Below, piece by piece: positions 17,316 through 26,078 of a stretch of DNA of 64,000 bases; the stretch's first letter is position 1, and each line of letters starts with the position of its first letter. Position numbers and translations under genes: made by a program. The notes beneath the pieces are model-generated. The model did no database searches and had not been told where the DNA came from. It worked only from the letters and a program-made list of their open reading frames with translations. Source of the DNA: Agrobacterium tumefaciens (lineage in GTDB: Bacteria > Pseudomonadota > Alphaproteobacteria > Rhizobiales > Rhizobiaceae). The DNA lies in NCBI RefSeq assembly GCF_017726655.1, contig NZ_CP072308.1, positions 1,240,001-1,304,000 of the forward strand. Reading direction: 5' to 3'.

Positions 17316-17449
17316 CCGGAACACTACCCCTCTGGTTTGCCTAAAAGGCCGCGCAGGACGCAGTTCGTCTGCCATTGCGCATCGTTTCACGACGGATCAC
17401 CGATAACCGAAACCCGTCCTGCATGCGCAGGCACCGGTACGGATCCGTC
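17289..17449 (+). promoter_or_regulatory. Leader RNA with successive hairpins upstream of the ABC-F gene
   Basis: Four self-complementary pieces follow each other. They are a 7-bp stem with 10-nt loop (17289-17312), a stem 17351-17355/17376-17380 with an inner GACG/CGTC pair, a long-range 8-bp pair (17391-17398 with 17442-17449), and within it a CCTGC/GCAGG hairpin (17418-17431). The structured leader ends 18 nt before the ABC-F ATG, which itself has only a poor ribosome site. Confidence 0.4.
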
Positions 17450-17467
17450 TTTACCAGAGACAACATC

Positions 17468-18979
<1,512 letters not shown>

Positions 18980-18998
18980 CGCTCCAAAAACCGCCTCG

Positions 18999-19760
18999 TC
19001 AGCCCAAGAGGTTGGCGAGTCGTGGATCGTCGGCAAAATCCGAGACCGCGAAGCCTGTTCTGCGTATTGGAAATTCGCAGAGCGCCTGCACCCCTGTCTT
19101 CGACAGGCGAATGCGCCAGCTCATCCGTTCCACCGGCGCTTTTTCGGCAAAGGCCTTGGGGGAGAGGATGGCGATGTTGAGACCGCCCCGGGGATCGCGC
19201 ACAGAACGATAGAGGATCGCGTCCACCTTGGCCAATCGTGCCTGTTCGGCCAGCGCCTGGCACGGCTCGTAATTGGTGAGATCGGTCCAGTGCGCCTCGT
19301 CGCGACTGAGTTTCGGTTGCGTCAGATCCAGCGCCGCGTCGGTGGCGACGCGGGCGGCGAAGGCGGAATAATCGGCGGGGTTCGCTGGCAGCGGCGTTCC
19401 GGGCGATTCGGCGTAAAACAGCAGTCGGTAAAAGGCCATTTCGGCAAGCGCCGTTTCCACCTTCGCGGCGGCATAATAAACACCTTCCGTATAGCCCGCG
19501 CGGCGGAACCGCGAGCCATGCGGATAGGCGGCGCCATATCTGAAAGGTGTCGCGAGAAGGTAATCGAAACCGGCGCATTCCGGCGGAAACGGCCGTTTGC
19601 TCGTCTCCAGAATATCCTCCAGAAGGGATTGCTCCTCCACCGTATCCACCAGCTTCATGGTGGAAACCTGATGCTGCGCTTCCACCAGCCGCCAATACTT
19701 GCCCGATACGGCGCGTTTTTCAGACAGGAGCGCGTCGGGCGTCCAGATAGGAGAGGACAT
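18999..19760 (-). CDS. RES-domain toxin of a RES-Xre toxin-antitoxin module
   Basis: A 253-residue RES-domain protein. It shows the Arg/Glu/Ser-type core: KYWRLVEAQHQVST near the start, YGAAYPHGSRFRRAGYTEGVYYAAAKVETALAEMAFYRL at about 75-113, and the later RSVRDPRGGLNIAIL. Characterised RES toxins degrade NAD+ and have an ADP-ribosyltransferase-like fold. It is encoded after, and overlapping by 41 bp, an Xre/MbcA/ParS-type antitoxin gene, the standard gene order. The length exceeds the usual 150-230 residues because of extra N- and C-terminal segments. Confidence 0.88.
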   Translation of the reverse strand: MSSPIWTPDALLSEKRAVSGKYWRLVEAQHQVSTMKLVDTVEEQSLLEDILETSKRPFPPECAGFDYLLATPFRYGAAYPHGSRFRRAGYTEGVYYAAAKVETALAEMAFYRLLFYAESPGTPLPANPADYSAFAARVATDAALDLTQPKLSRDEAHWTDLTNYEPCQALAEQARLAKVDAILYRSVRDPRGGLNIAILSPKAFAEKAPVERMSWRIRLSKTGVQALCEFPIRRTGFAVSDFADDPRLANLLG

Positions 19761-20103
19761 CGATCAATCCGGTAATGGTGGTGAGCCTTTCGGCAGGCAC
19801 GGCATCCAGCGCCGTATTATGATTGCGCAGCCAGTGTTTGGCCACGGCCTCGTCGCCACCGGTAATCGCATCCAGCGATCGGAACACCCGGATCAGCAAC
19901 ACCGCAAGTTCGAAAGACTTGGCGCCCGGCTCCAGCAGGAAATCCAGCCGCTTCATGCGCGAGACCGTCGGCGCGGAGACACCCAGAATATCGGCCGTGC
20001 GGGCAGCATTCAGGCCCAGCCGCTCGGCAGCGGCGATGACAGCCTTGGTGACGACCCTGCCCTGCGATGCAGGATCCATGGCGGTCTTGGCGTGAATATT
20101 CAT
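19720..20103 (-). CDS. Xre/MbcA/ParS-type antitoxin (DUF2384) of the RES toxin
   Basis: A 127-residue protein. The N-terminal helix-turn-helix (about 18-55) contains VIAAAERLGLNAARTADILGVSAPTVSRMKRLDFLLEPG. The C-terminal DUF2384 toxin-binding part contains AVLLIRVFRSLDAITGGDEAVAKHWLRNHNTALDAVPAERL, with the hallmark W-L-R-x-x-N motif. It should neutralise the RES toxin by covering its active site and repress the operon. It is the upstream gene and ends 41 bp inside the toxin gene. AAGGAAAGGATTTG precedes the ATG, and AT-rich upstream DNA (20105-20150) probably holds promoter and operator. Confidence 0.88.
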   Translation of the reverse strand: MNIHAKTAMDPASQGRVVTKAVIAAAERLGLNAARTADILGVSAPTVSRMKRLDFLLEPGAKSFELAVLLIRVFRSLDAITGGDEAVAKHWLRNHNTALDAVPAERLTTITGLIDVLSYLDARRAPV

Positions 20104-20157
20104 GGCACAAATCCTTTCCTTGGAAAGAATATAGCATATTTATTTCCACAAACAAGA

Positions 20158-20178
20158 AGGCCGGGATGAACCCGGCCT
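20158..20178 (-). terminator. Intrinsic terminator of ohr
   Basis: An 8-bp perfect GC-rich stem (20158-20165 with 20171-20178) with a 5-nt loop lies 25 nt past the ohr stop. On the minus strand it is followed by a T-rich stretch (TTCTTGTTTGTGG). Confidence 0.6.
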
Positions 20179-20202
20179 CTGTGGAATGTATCGGGGACTG
20201 GA

Positions 20203-20625
20203 TCAGGCCACCGAGACCGGCACTTCCGTGGAGGTGCGCATGGCGTGGCTGTAGGGGCAGACGATGTGCGCGGCCGCAACGAGTTCTTCTGCTTTTTCAC
20301 GCTCGAGGCCGGGAATGTTGACCTTGAGAGAGACTTCGATGCCGAAACCGGTGCCGTCTTCGCGCGGGCCGATGCCGACCGTTGCCGTCACAGTCGTGTC
20401 TTCCGGAATCTTTACCTTCTGCTTGCCAGCGACGTTCTTGAGCGCGCCCAGGAAGCAGGCGGAATAACCGGCTGCGAACAGCTGTTCCGGGTTGGTGCCG
20501 CGAGCGCCGTCGCCGCCGAGTTCCTTCGGTACGGTCAGCGTGACGTCGAGAACGCCGTCTTCCGACTTGGCGTTGCCGGCGCGGCCACCGGTTGCAGATG
20601 CTTTGGTCGTGTACAGGATTGGCAT
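20203..20625 (-). CDS. ohr: Organic hydroperoxide resistance protein Ohr
   Basis: A 140-residue OsmC/Ohr-family peroxidase. It has the N-terminal PILYTTKASATGGRAG and the two redox cysteines C57 (GYSACFLGAL) and C123 (AHIVCPYSHAMR). Ohr reduces organic hydroperoxides with lipoylated-protein reductant. GGAGAA lies before the ATG at 20625, so the open extension to 20715 is not used. It is divergent from the MarR-type regulator OhrR, with two operator-like dyads between them. Ohr/OhrR pairing supports both assignments. Confidence 0.95.
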   Translation of the reverse strand: MPILYTTKASATGGRAGNAKSEDGVLDVTLTVPKELGGDGARGTNPEQLFAAGYSACFLGALKNVAGKQKVKIPEDTTVTATVGIGPREDGTGFGIEVSLKVNIPGLEREKAEELVAAAHIVCPYSHAMRTSTEVPVSVA

Positions 20626-20666
20626 GTCATTTTCTCCTTGGGTTGGCGTTGAACGTCTTATAGCGA

Positions 20667-20697
20667 ACAATTTAATTGTGTGCAATATAATTTTGCA
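20667..20697. promoter_or_regulatory. OhrR operator candidate
   Basis: Two adjacent AT-rich dyads lie 42-72 bp ahead of ohr: ACAATTTAATTGT (20667-20679, palindromic around one base) and TGCAA-7-TTGCA (20681-20697). Known OhrR boxes in related bacteria are AT-rich palindromes of this type between ohr and ohrR. Assignment is by position and pattern. Confidence 0.6.
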
Positions 20698-20817
20698 CAT
20701 TGAATGCGGATTCATTTTTTGCGATAATTTTCACGAAATGACGCCGCGCATCCATGTGGCAGGAACCGAAAGCGGGGGCCGATTGTTCCCTCCCCGGTTG
20801 ATTTTTGGAGCTGGAAA

Positions 20818-21276
20818 ATGGACGCACAGGGCGATGAGAAAACAATGGAAAGCCTGTTGAGGCTGGACCAGCAAATATGTTTTGCCCTTTACGGCGCGGC
20901 GCACGCCTTTACCCGCGCCTATAAACCGCTGCTCGACCCGATTGGCCTCACCTACCCGCAATATCTTGTCATGATGGCGCTGTGGGAAAAGGAAACCTCA
21001 ACCGTCAAGGCGCTGGGCGAAATGCTGGGACTGGATTCGGGCACGCTTTCGCCGCTTCTGAAAAGGCTGGAGCATGCCGGGCTCATCACCCGCAAGCGCG
21101 GCACGGTCGATGAGCGGCAGGTTCTGGTGGCCCTGACGAAAAAGGGGGCCGAGCTTAAAAAGGAAGGCGTAAAAATCATGGCCGCCATCGGCAGCGCCAC
21201 CGGCTGCGGACTGGAGGAATTGGTACAGATTCGCGACCGGGTGAATGCGCTGAAGGACAATCTCGCCCGGCCATGA
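20818..21276 (+). CDS. ohrR: OhrR, MarR-family organic peroxide sensor
   Basis: A 152-residue MarR protein with the OhrR hallmark: a reactive cysteine in the first helix (C21 in LDQQICFALYGAAHAF). A winged helix follows with STVKALGEMLGLDSGTLSPLLKRLEHAGLITRKRGTVDERQVLVALT. Oxidation of that cysteine by organic hydroperoxides should release DNA and derepress ohr, which is divergently encoded. A further cysteine (SATGCGLEE) near the C-terminus could form a disulfide. The ATG at 20818 follows GGAGCTGGAAA. Confidence 0.93.
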   Translation: MDAQGDEKTMESLLRLDQQICFALYGAAHAFTRAYKPLLDPIGLTYPQYLVMMALWEKETSTVKALGEMLGLDSGTLSPLLKRLEHAGLITRKRGTVDERQVLVALTKKGAELKKEGVKIMAAIGSATGCGLEELVQIRDRVNALKDNLARP

Positions 21277-21287
21277 CAGTCAAAAAT

Positions 21288-21311
21288 AAAGGCGGCACAG
21301 AGGCCGCCTTT
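21288..21311. terminator. Bidirectional terminator between ohrR and an L,D-transpeptidase gene
   Basis: A perfect 9-bp stem (21288-21296 with 21303-21311) with a 6-nt loop. It is followed by TTTTT on the plus strand and by TTTATTTTTG on the minus strand, so it can end both convergent transcripts. Confidence 0.75.
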
Positions 21312-21330
21312 TTCGTGAATGTTTGCAGGC

Positions 21331-22056
21331 TTACTGCCAGACCACCACACGCGCCTTCTGCGGCACGCGGTCGTAGAGGTCGATGATGTCCTGGTTCATC
21401 AGGCGCACGCAGCCGGAGGATACGGCCTTGCCGATGGAGTTCCATTCCGGCGAACCGTGCAGACGGTAGAGCGTGTCCTTGCCGTTCTGGAAGATATAGA
21501 GGGCGCGCGCACCCAGCGGGTTCTTCAGGCCCGGCGGCATACCGCCGTTCTTGGCGGAATATTTGGTGAGTTCCGGCTGGCGGGCGACCATTTCGTCCGG
21601 CGGGGTCCACTTCGGCCATTTCTGACGCCACTGGATGACGCCCTCACCCGACCAGGCGAAACCTTCACGGCCGATGCCGACGCCGTAACGCATGGCGCTG
21701 CCGCCGGGCTCGACAACGTACAAGAAACGCGAACGCGTATCGACGACCACCGTACCGGGGCGCTCGCCGGTCGGATCGACGACCCGCTGGCGATAATAGC
21801 GGCGGTCGATCTTCTGATAGGGCACAGCGGGAATGACGTAACCGCCATCCTCGACCGAGCCGTACATCACGGCCAGTTCCGCATCGCTGACGCCGGACGA
21901 AAACATCTGGCGGAAATCGCTGCCGATGGCAGTCGCCTGCTGGCGGATGGCGTCTCCCGTGCCTGACGAGGCGCAGCCTGCGAGAAGCGAAGCGGAAGAG
22001 AGGCCGAGAAGGGAAAGGAAGGTGCGTCTGGAAAGATCTGTGTCGGTGCTTGTCAT
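21331..22056 (-). CDS. L,D-transpeptidase (YkuD) with Tat-type lipoprotein signal
   Basis: A 241-residue YkuD-domain enzyme. The N-terminus has a twin-arginine motif (R10-R11 in SRRTFLSLLG) and a lipobox LLAGC with Cys28, so it looks like a Tat-routed lipoprotein. The catalytic block at the C-terminus reads YRLHGSPEWNSIGKAVSSGCVRLMNQDIIDLYDRVP, with the active-site Cys in SSGCVR. L,D-transpeptidases form 3-3 cross-links or attach proteins to peptidoglycan, and these are prominent in polar-growing Rhizobiales. It is a paralogue of the gene just upstream (tandem). The ATG at 22056 lacks a clear ribosome site; a GTG 18 nt upstream is possible. Confidence 0.88.
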   Translation of the reverse strand: MTSTDTDLSRRTFLSLLGLSSASLLAGCASSGTGDAIRQQATAIGSDFRQMFSSGVSDAELAVMYGSVEDGGYVIPAVPYQKIDRRYYRQRVVDPTGERPGTVVVDTRSRFLYVVEPGGSAMRYGVGIGREGFAWSGEGVIQWRQKWPKWTPPDEMVARQPELTKYSAKNGGMPPGLKNPLGARALYIFQNGKDTLYRLHGSPEWNSIGKAVSSGCVRLMNQDIIDLYDRVPQKARVVVWQ

Positions 22057-22211
22057 AAGGCCGGTTTGTCCCACATTTCGAACGGCTAGACCGCCGTTGT
22101 ACGTCGTTTGTTCCGTGTCATGCGTATTGCGAAAATAGTTAACCGACCGCTAAAAGCCAGACACAAGGTGATGGCGGAATGGGTCCCATATCTCTTTCTT
22201 TTAGAACGTGT

Positions 22212-23120
22212 TCAGATAACCACAATCTGCGCCCCCTGCGGCACCCGGTCATAGAGATCGATCACATCCTGATTGAGCATGCGCACGCAGCCGGAGGACG
22301 TCGCCTTGCCCACAGACTGCCAGTCCGGCGTGCCATGCACGCGATAAAGCGTGTCCTTGCCATCCTTGAAGATATAAAGCGCGCGTGCGCCGAGCGGATT
22401 GTTCAGACCCGGCGTCATGCCGCCATTGGCGGCGGAGATGGAGGCGAGTTCCGGCTGGCGCTTGACCATTTCATCGGGTGGCGTCCAGCGCGGCCATTTC
22501 GCCTTCCACTGAATCTTGCCGCGGCCCGACCAGGCATAACCGTCACGACCCAGGCCGACGCCGTAACGGATCGCCTTGCCGCCGGACTGCACGAGATAGA
22601 GAAAATGCTGTCTGGTATCGACCACGATGGTGCCGGGCGCTTCCGCCGTCTGGTAGCTGACTTCCTGCCGGAGATAACGCGGATCGATGCGACCGTAGGG
22701 AATGGCCGGCAGCGAGCGGTCCTCATCGCGGATCGGGCCATACATGATCCGATGCAGCGGATTGGAAACCGGCAGGCCATAGGCCATCGTCTGGCCCTGC
22801 GGTTGCGGCGCGTTGTAACCCTGTACCTGCGGGGCCTGTAGCCCCTGCCCGCGCACCGGCGGACCATATTCCTGATGGAAACGGGTTCTGAACAGATCCG
22901 GCGGGCGCGTGGAAAGCTGGCCGGGCTGCGGCGGCAGCTCCGGCTGACGATTGGAGCTGACGGAATTGAAATTGAACACCGGCGCGGTTTCCCTGACGAA
23001 GACGTCCGGGTCCATCCGCGTCGTATCCGTCACGAAAAGGCAGCCGCTCATCAGCGGCAGCAGGGCAAGCCCCAGCAGAGAGGCCGCCCGGCGACCGTTT
23101 TTGAAAATGAGTGCTATCAT
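22212..23120 (-). CDS. L,D-transpeptidase (YkuD) lipoprotein
   Basis: A 302-residue YkuD enzyme with a lipoprotein signal (LLGLALLPLMSGC, Cys27). A Pro/Gln-rich spacer follows (about 60-115, with repeats such as PQVQGYNAPQPQGQ). The catalytic domain (about 140-300) ends YRVHGTPDWQSVGKATSSGCVRMLNQDVIDLYDRVPQGAQIVVI. Its catalytic half closely parallels the neighbouring L,D-transpeptidase, pointing to tandem duplication followed by a change of N-terminus (Sec versus Tat). The proline/glutamine linker may span part of the periplasm. It lies 155 nt upstream of its paralogue on the same strand. Confidence 0.88.
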   Translation of the reverse strand: MIALIFKNGRRAASLLGLALLPLMSGCLFVTDTTRMDPDVFVRETAPVFNFNSVSSNRQPELPPQPGQLSTRPPDLFRTRFHQEYGPPVRGQGLQAPQVQGYNAPQPQGQTMAYGLPVSNPLHRIMYGPIRDEDRSLPAIPYGRIDPRYLRQEVSYQTAEAPGTIVVDTRQHFLYLVQSGGKAIRYGVGLGRDGYAWSGRGKIQWKAKWPRWTPPDEMVKRQPELASISAANGGMTPGLNNPLGARALYIFKDGKDTLYRVHGTPDWQSVGKATSSGCVRMLNQDVIDLYDRVPQGAQIVVI

Positions 23121-23225
23121 CTGAACCGCTTCATGGAATCCAATCTGCCGGCATGATGGACCGCGCGGCTGGCGCGAGGCTGGCGTCGGTTTTTCAAAAA
23201 AAATCGACGAACCGCATTTTTCCTC

Positions 23226-23256
23226 TTGAAGCTCTAGTTGCTAGAGGTTCCAGATT
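23226..23256 (+). promoter_or_regulatory. MerR-type metal-responsive promoter of the P-ATPase gene
   Basis: TTGAAG (23226-23231) and CAGATT (23251-23256) are 19 bp apart, the overlong spacer typical of MerR-family promoters. Centred in the spacer is CTCTAG-TTG-CTAGAG (23232-23246), a dyad that extends to 9 of 10 matching bases on each side. ZntR/CadR/CueR-like activators untwist such promoters on binding metal. No merR-type gene lies nearby, so the regulator acts from elsewhere. Confidence 0.7.
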
Positions 23257-23286
23257 GGCTGTCGAGTGGAATTCAGGAGCGAAACC

Positions 23287-26034
23287 ATGAATATTTCGAC
23301 ACGCGGCAGTTTGAACGGAGCATCGGAGGACCTGACCTTTTCGGTCGGCGGCATGGATTGCGGCAGCTGCGCGGCCAAGATCGAAACCGCACTCTCCCGC
23401 CTGCCCGGCGTCGACGACGTCAAGGTCTCGGTGGCCCGCGAAAGGCTGAACCTCTCGCTGGCCGACAACAAGACTCCGGTCGAAAAGATTGAGGATACGC
23501 TGCGCAAGCTTGGCTTCAAGCCCGCTTTGCTGCCGCGCGAAAAGGCTTCCAAGGCAAAGGTGGAGGCGGATCATCACGACCATTCGACCTGCGGCGGTCA
23601 CCATCATGACACGCCCGAACCGGCTATTGAAAACAACAATACGCTGACCTTTTCGATCGGCGGCATGGATTGCGGCAGCTGCGCGGCCAAGATCGAAACC
23701 GCGCTGTCCCGCCTGCCCGGCGTTGCCGACGTCAAGGTATCCGTGGCTCGCGAAAGGTTGAATCTGTCGCTTGCCGAGAACAAAACCCCGGTCGACAAAA
23801 TCGAGGACACGCTGCGCAAGCTCGGCTTCAAGCCCGCTCTGTTGCCGCAGGAAAAATCTGCGCCCGCAAAACCGTCGGCTCAGAATCACGACCATGACCA
23901 TGATCACGCGACATGCGGTGGCCATCACGATCACGATCACTCCGGGCATGATCATTCCGGACATGACCACGCGGCGCATGACCATTCGGCAGACGATCAT
24001 CAGTCCTGCAAAGGGCATGACCACGATCACGCAGGCCACGATCACTCCGGCCACGATCATTCAGGTCATGATCACGGACACGACCATGCGGGCCACTCCC
24101 ACGCTGCCGCACCTGCCACCGCAAGCCAGAGCGCCGAGATAGGGCACGCCCATGGTGCGGATGAAAAAGGCGCATGGTGGCGCACCGCCAAGGCGCGCAA
24201 CACCTTCACCGGCACCATTCTGGTCGCGATTGCCTATGCGGCGGAACTGACCTTCCCGGCCTGGGGTAGTTACGCCTTCATCGTCGCGACGCTCGCCACG
24301 CTTTTCCCGATTGCGCGCAATGCCGTCAATGCCGCCCGGTTCGGCGCGGTCTTCACCATCGAGATGCTGATGACGATTGCCGCCATCGGCGCGATCATCA
24401 TCGGCGAGGCGGAAGAAGCGGCCATCGTCGTGCTGCTGTTCTCCGTCGGCGAATTGCTCGAAGGCTTTGCCGCCGCCCGCGCCCGCTCCGGCATCAAGGC
24501 GCTCGGTTCGCTGCTGCCGAAAACGGCCATGGTGGAGGAAAACGGCGCGCTTCGGCAGATCGCCGCCGATCAGGTACGCATCGGCCAGGTGGTCGTGGCG
24601 CGCCCCGGCGACCGCATCGCCGCCGATGGTGTTGTCATGGACGGCCAGTCCAGCGTCGATGAATCGCCGATGACGGGGGAGAGCATTCCCGTTGCCAAAG
24701 ACAAGGGCGACCGGGTCTTTGCCGGCTCGATCAACCATGACGGCTCGCTGCGCATCCGTGTCGACCGCGCGCCGGAAGACAACACCATTGCCCGCATCAT
24801 CACGCTTGTCGAGGAAGCGCAGGATGCCCGCGCCCCGACGGAACGCTTCATCCAGAGCTTCTCGCGTTATTACATGCCGCTGATCGTCGCGATCTCGGTG
24901 CTGACCATCATCGTACCGCCGCTTGCCGGCCTTGGCGACTGGGACACCTGGATTTACCGCGGTCTCGCGCTGCTCTTGATCGGTTGCCCCTGCGCGCTGG
25001 TGATCTCCGTTCCCGCCGCCATTGCCTCCAGTCTTTCGGCTGCGGCACGCCACGGCATGCTGGTGAAGGGCGGCGCTGTCATCGAAATGCTGGCGCGCAC
25101 CGAAACCGTCGCCTTCGACAAGACCGGCACGCTGACGCTTGGCGAACCTGTCGTGACGGACGTGGTGGCGCTTGACGGCAACGAGGCCGAGCTGATTGCA
25201 CAGGCCGCGACCATTGAAAACGAGTCGAGCCATCCGCTCGCCCGAGCCATCGTCAACCATGCTGAAAAGGCAGGCGTGAAGCCCCTGCCCGGCTCCAATA
25301 TCAAGGCGATTTCCGGTCGCGGCATGCAGGGCAATGTCGGTGGAAAAGACCTGTTCATCGGCGCGCCGCGCTTTGCGACTGAGGTCGGCACCCTCTCGAA
25401 GGAACTGGCCGACCGCATTTCCGCGCTGGAAAGCGAAGGCAAAACGGTGGCTGTCGTGATGACCGGCGGCGCGGCAAGCGGTCTTTTCGCCATGCGCGAC
25501 GAGCCGCGCAAGGATGCGGCCGAAGGCGTGAAAGCGCTCAAGGACATGGGCATTTCCTCGCTGATGCTGTCGGGTGACAACGCCCGCACGGCGCGTGCCA
25601 TCGGTAACAAGCTCGGCCTTGAAGCGCGCGGCGAACTCCTGCCGCAGAACAAGGTCGAGGAAATCCGCAAGCTCGCCGAAAAGAAAACCGTTGTCATGGT
25701 GGGTGACGGCATCAACGATGCGCCCGCGCTTGCTGCGGCGAGTGTCGGCGTCGCCATCGGCTCCGGCACGGACGTGGCGATGGAAGCGGCGGATGCGGCG
25801 CTGATGCGCAACAATGTCGGCGACGCCGCCCGCCTCATCGGCCTGTCGCGCGCCACCATGAGCAATATCCGCCAGAACGTGGCGATCGCGCTTGGCCTGA
25901 AGGCAGTGTTCCTGGTCACGACCGTCACCGGCGTTTCCGGCCTGTGGCTTGCCGTCTTTGCCGATACCGGCGCAACGGTTCTGGTGACTGCCAACGCCAT
26001 GCGCCTGCTTGGCTACTTCACGAAGAGCGCCTGA
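23287..26034 (+). CDS. zntA: Zn/Cd/Pb-exporting P1B-type ATPase with two HMA domains and a His-rich linker
   Basis: A 915-residue P-type ATPase. Two nearly identical HMA domains carry GMDCGSC metal sites (C25/C28 and C129/C132). A region at about 200-285 is extraordinarily rich in His-Asp (HDHSGHDHSGHDH repeats). The membrane part holds the CPC ion motif (C567-P568-C569). The cytosolic motifs are TGE, DKTGT (D611), HP (SSHPLARAIV) and GDGINDAPALAAA. This is the ZntA/CadA class, exporting Zn(II), Cd(II) or Pb(II) across the inner membrane. The start at 23287 follows CAGGAGCGAAACC. A MerR-type promoter precedes it. Confidence 0.9.
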   Translation: MNISTRGSLNGASEDLTFSVGGMDCGSCAAKIETALSRLPGVDDVKVSVARERLNLSLADNKTPVEKIEDTLRKLGFKPALLPREKASKAKVEADHHDHSTCGGHHHDTPEPAIENNNTLTFSIGGMDCGSCAAKIETALSRLPGVADVKVSVARERLNLSLAENKTPVDKIEDTLRKLGFKPALLPQEKSAPAKPSAQNHDHDHDHATCGGHHDHDHSGHDHSGHDHAAHDHSADDHQSCKGHDHDHAGHDHSGHDHSGHDHGHDHAGHSHAAAPATASQSAEIGHAHGADEKGAWWRTAKARNTFTGTILVAIAYAAELTFPAWGSYAFIVATLATLFPIARNAVNAARFGAVFTIEMLMTIAAIGAIIIGEAEEAAIVVLLFSVGELLEGFAAARARSGIKALGSLLPKTAMVEENGALRQIAADQVRIGQVVVARPGDRIAADGVVMDGQSSVDESPMTGESIPVAKDKGDRVFAGSINHDGSLRIRVDRAPEDNTIARIITLVEEAQDARAPTERFIQSFSRYYMPLIVAISVLTIIVPPLAGLGDWDTWIYRGLALLLIGCPCALVISVPAAIASSLSAAARHGMLVKGGAVIEMLARTETVAFDKTGTLTLGEPVVTDVVALDGNEAELIAQAATIENESSHPLARAIVNHAEKAGVKPLPGSNIKAISGRGMQGNVGGKDLFIGAPRFATEVGTLSKELADRISALESEGKTVAVVMTGGAASGLFAMRDEPRKDAAEGVKALKDMGISSLMLSGDNARTARAIGNKLGLEARGELLPQNKVEEIRKLAEKKTVVMVGDGINDAPALAAASVGVAIGSGTDVAMEAADAALMRNNVGDAARLIGLSRATMSNIRQNVAIALGLKAVFLVTTVTGVSGLWLAVFADTGATVLVTANAMRLLGYFTKSA
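23335..23860 (+). repeat. Tandem duplication of the HMA-domain coding unit
   Basis: Two units, about 23335-23550 and about 23650-23860, encode almost the same HMA domain. They are also very similar in nucleotide sequence, including silent positions, which suggests a recent internal duplication. Between and after the units lie His-codon-rich stretches (CAC/CAT GAC). Confidence 0.75.
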
Positions 26035-26044
26035 TCTGAGATAT

Positions 26045-26076
26045 GGGCCGAAAGCTGCACGAGCGGTTTTCGGCCC
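26045..26076. terminator. Hairpin between convergent P-ATPase and hydrolase genes
   Basis: A perfect 9-bp stem (26045-26053 with 26068-26076) with a 14-nt loop sits in the 44-bp gap between two convergent genes. A and T tracts at the stem base suit termination in either direction. Confidence 0.55.
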
Positions 26077-26078
26077 GT

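Noticed and set aside
23900..24110. Microsatellite in the CAC/CAT-GAC-rich stretch
   Set aside because: It encodes the His-Asp linker in the ATPase frame without breaking it.
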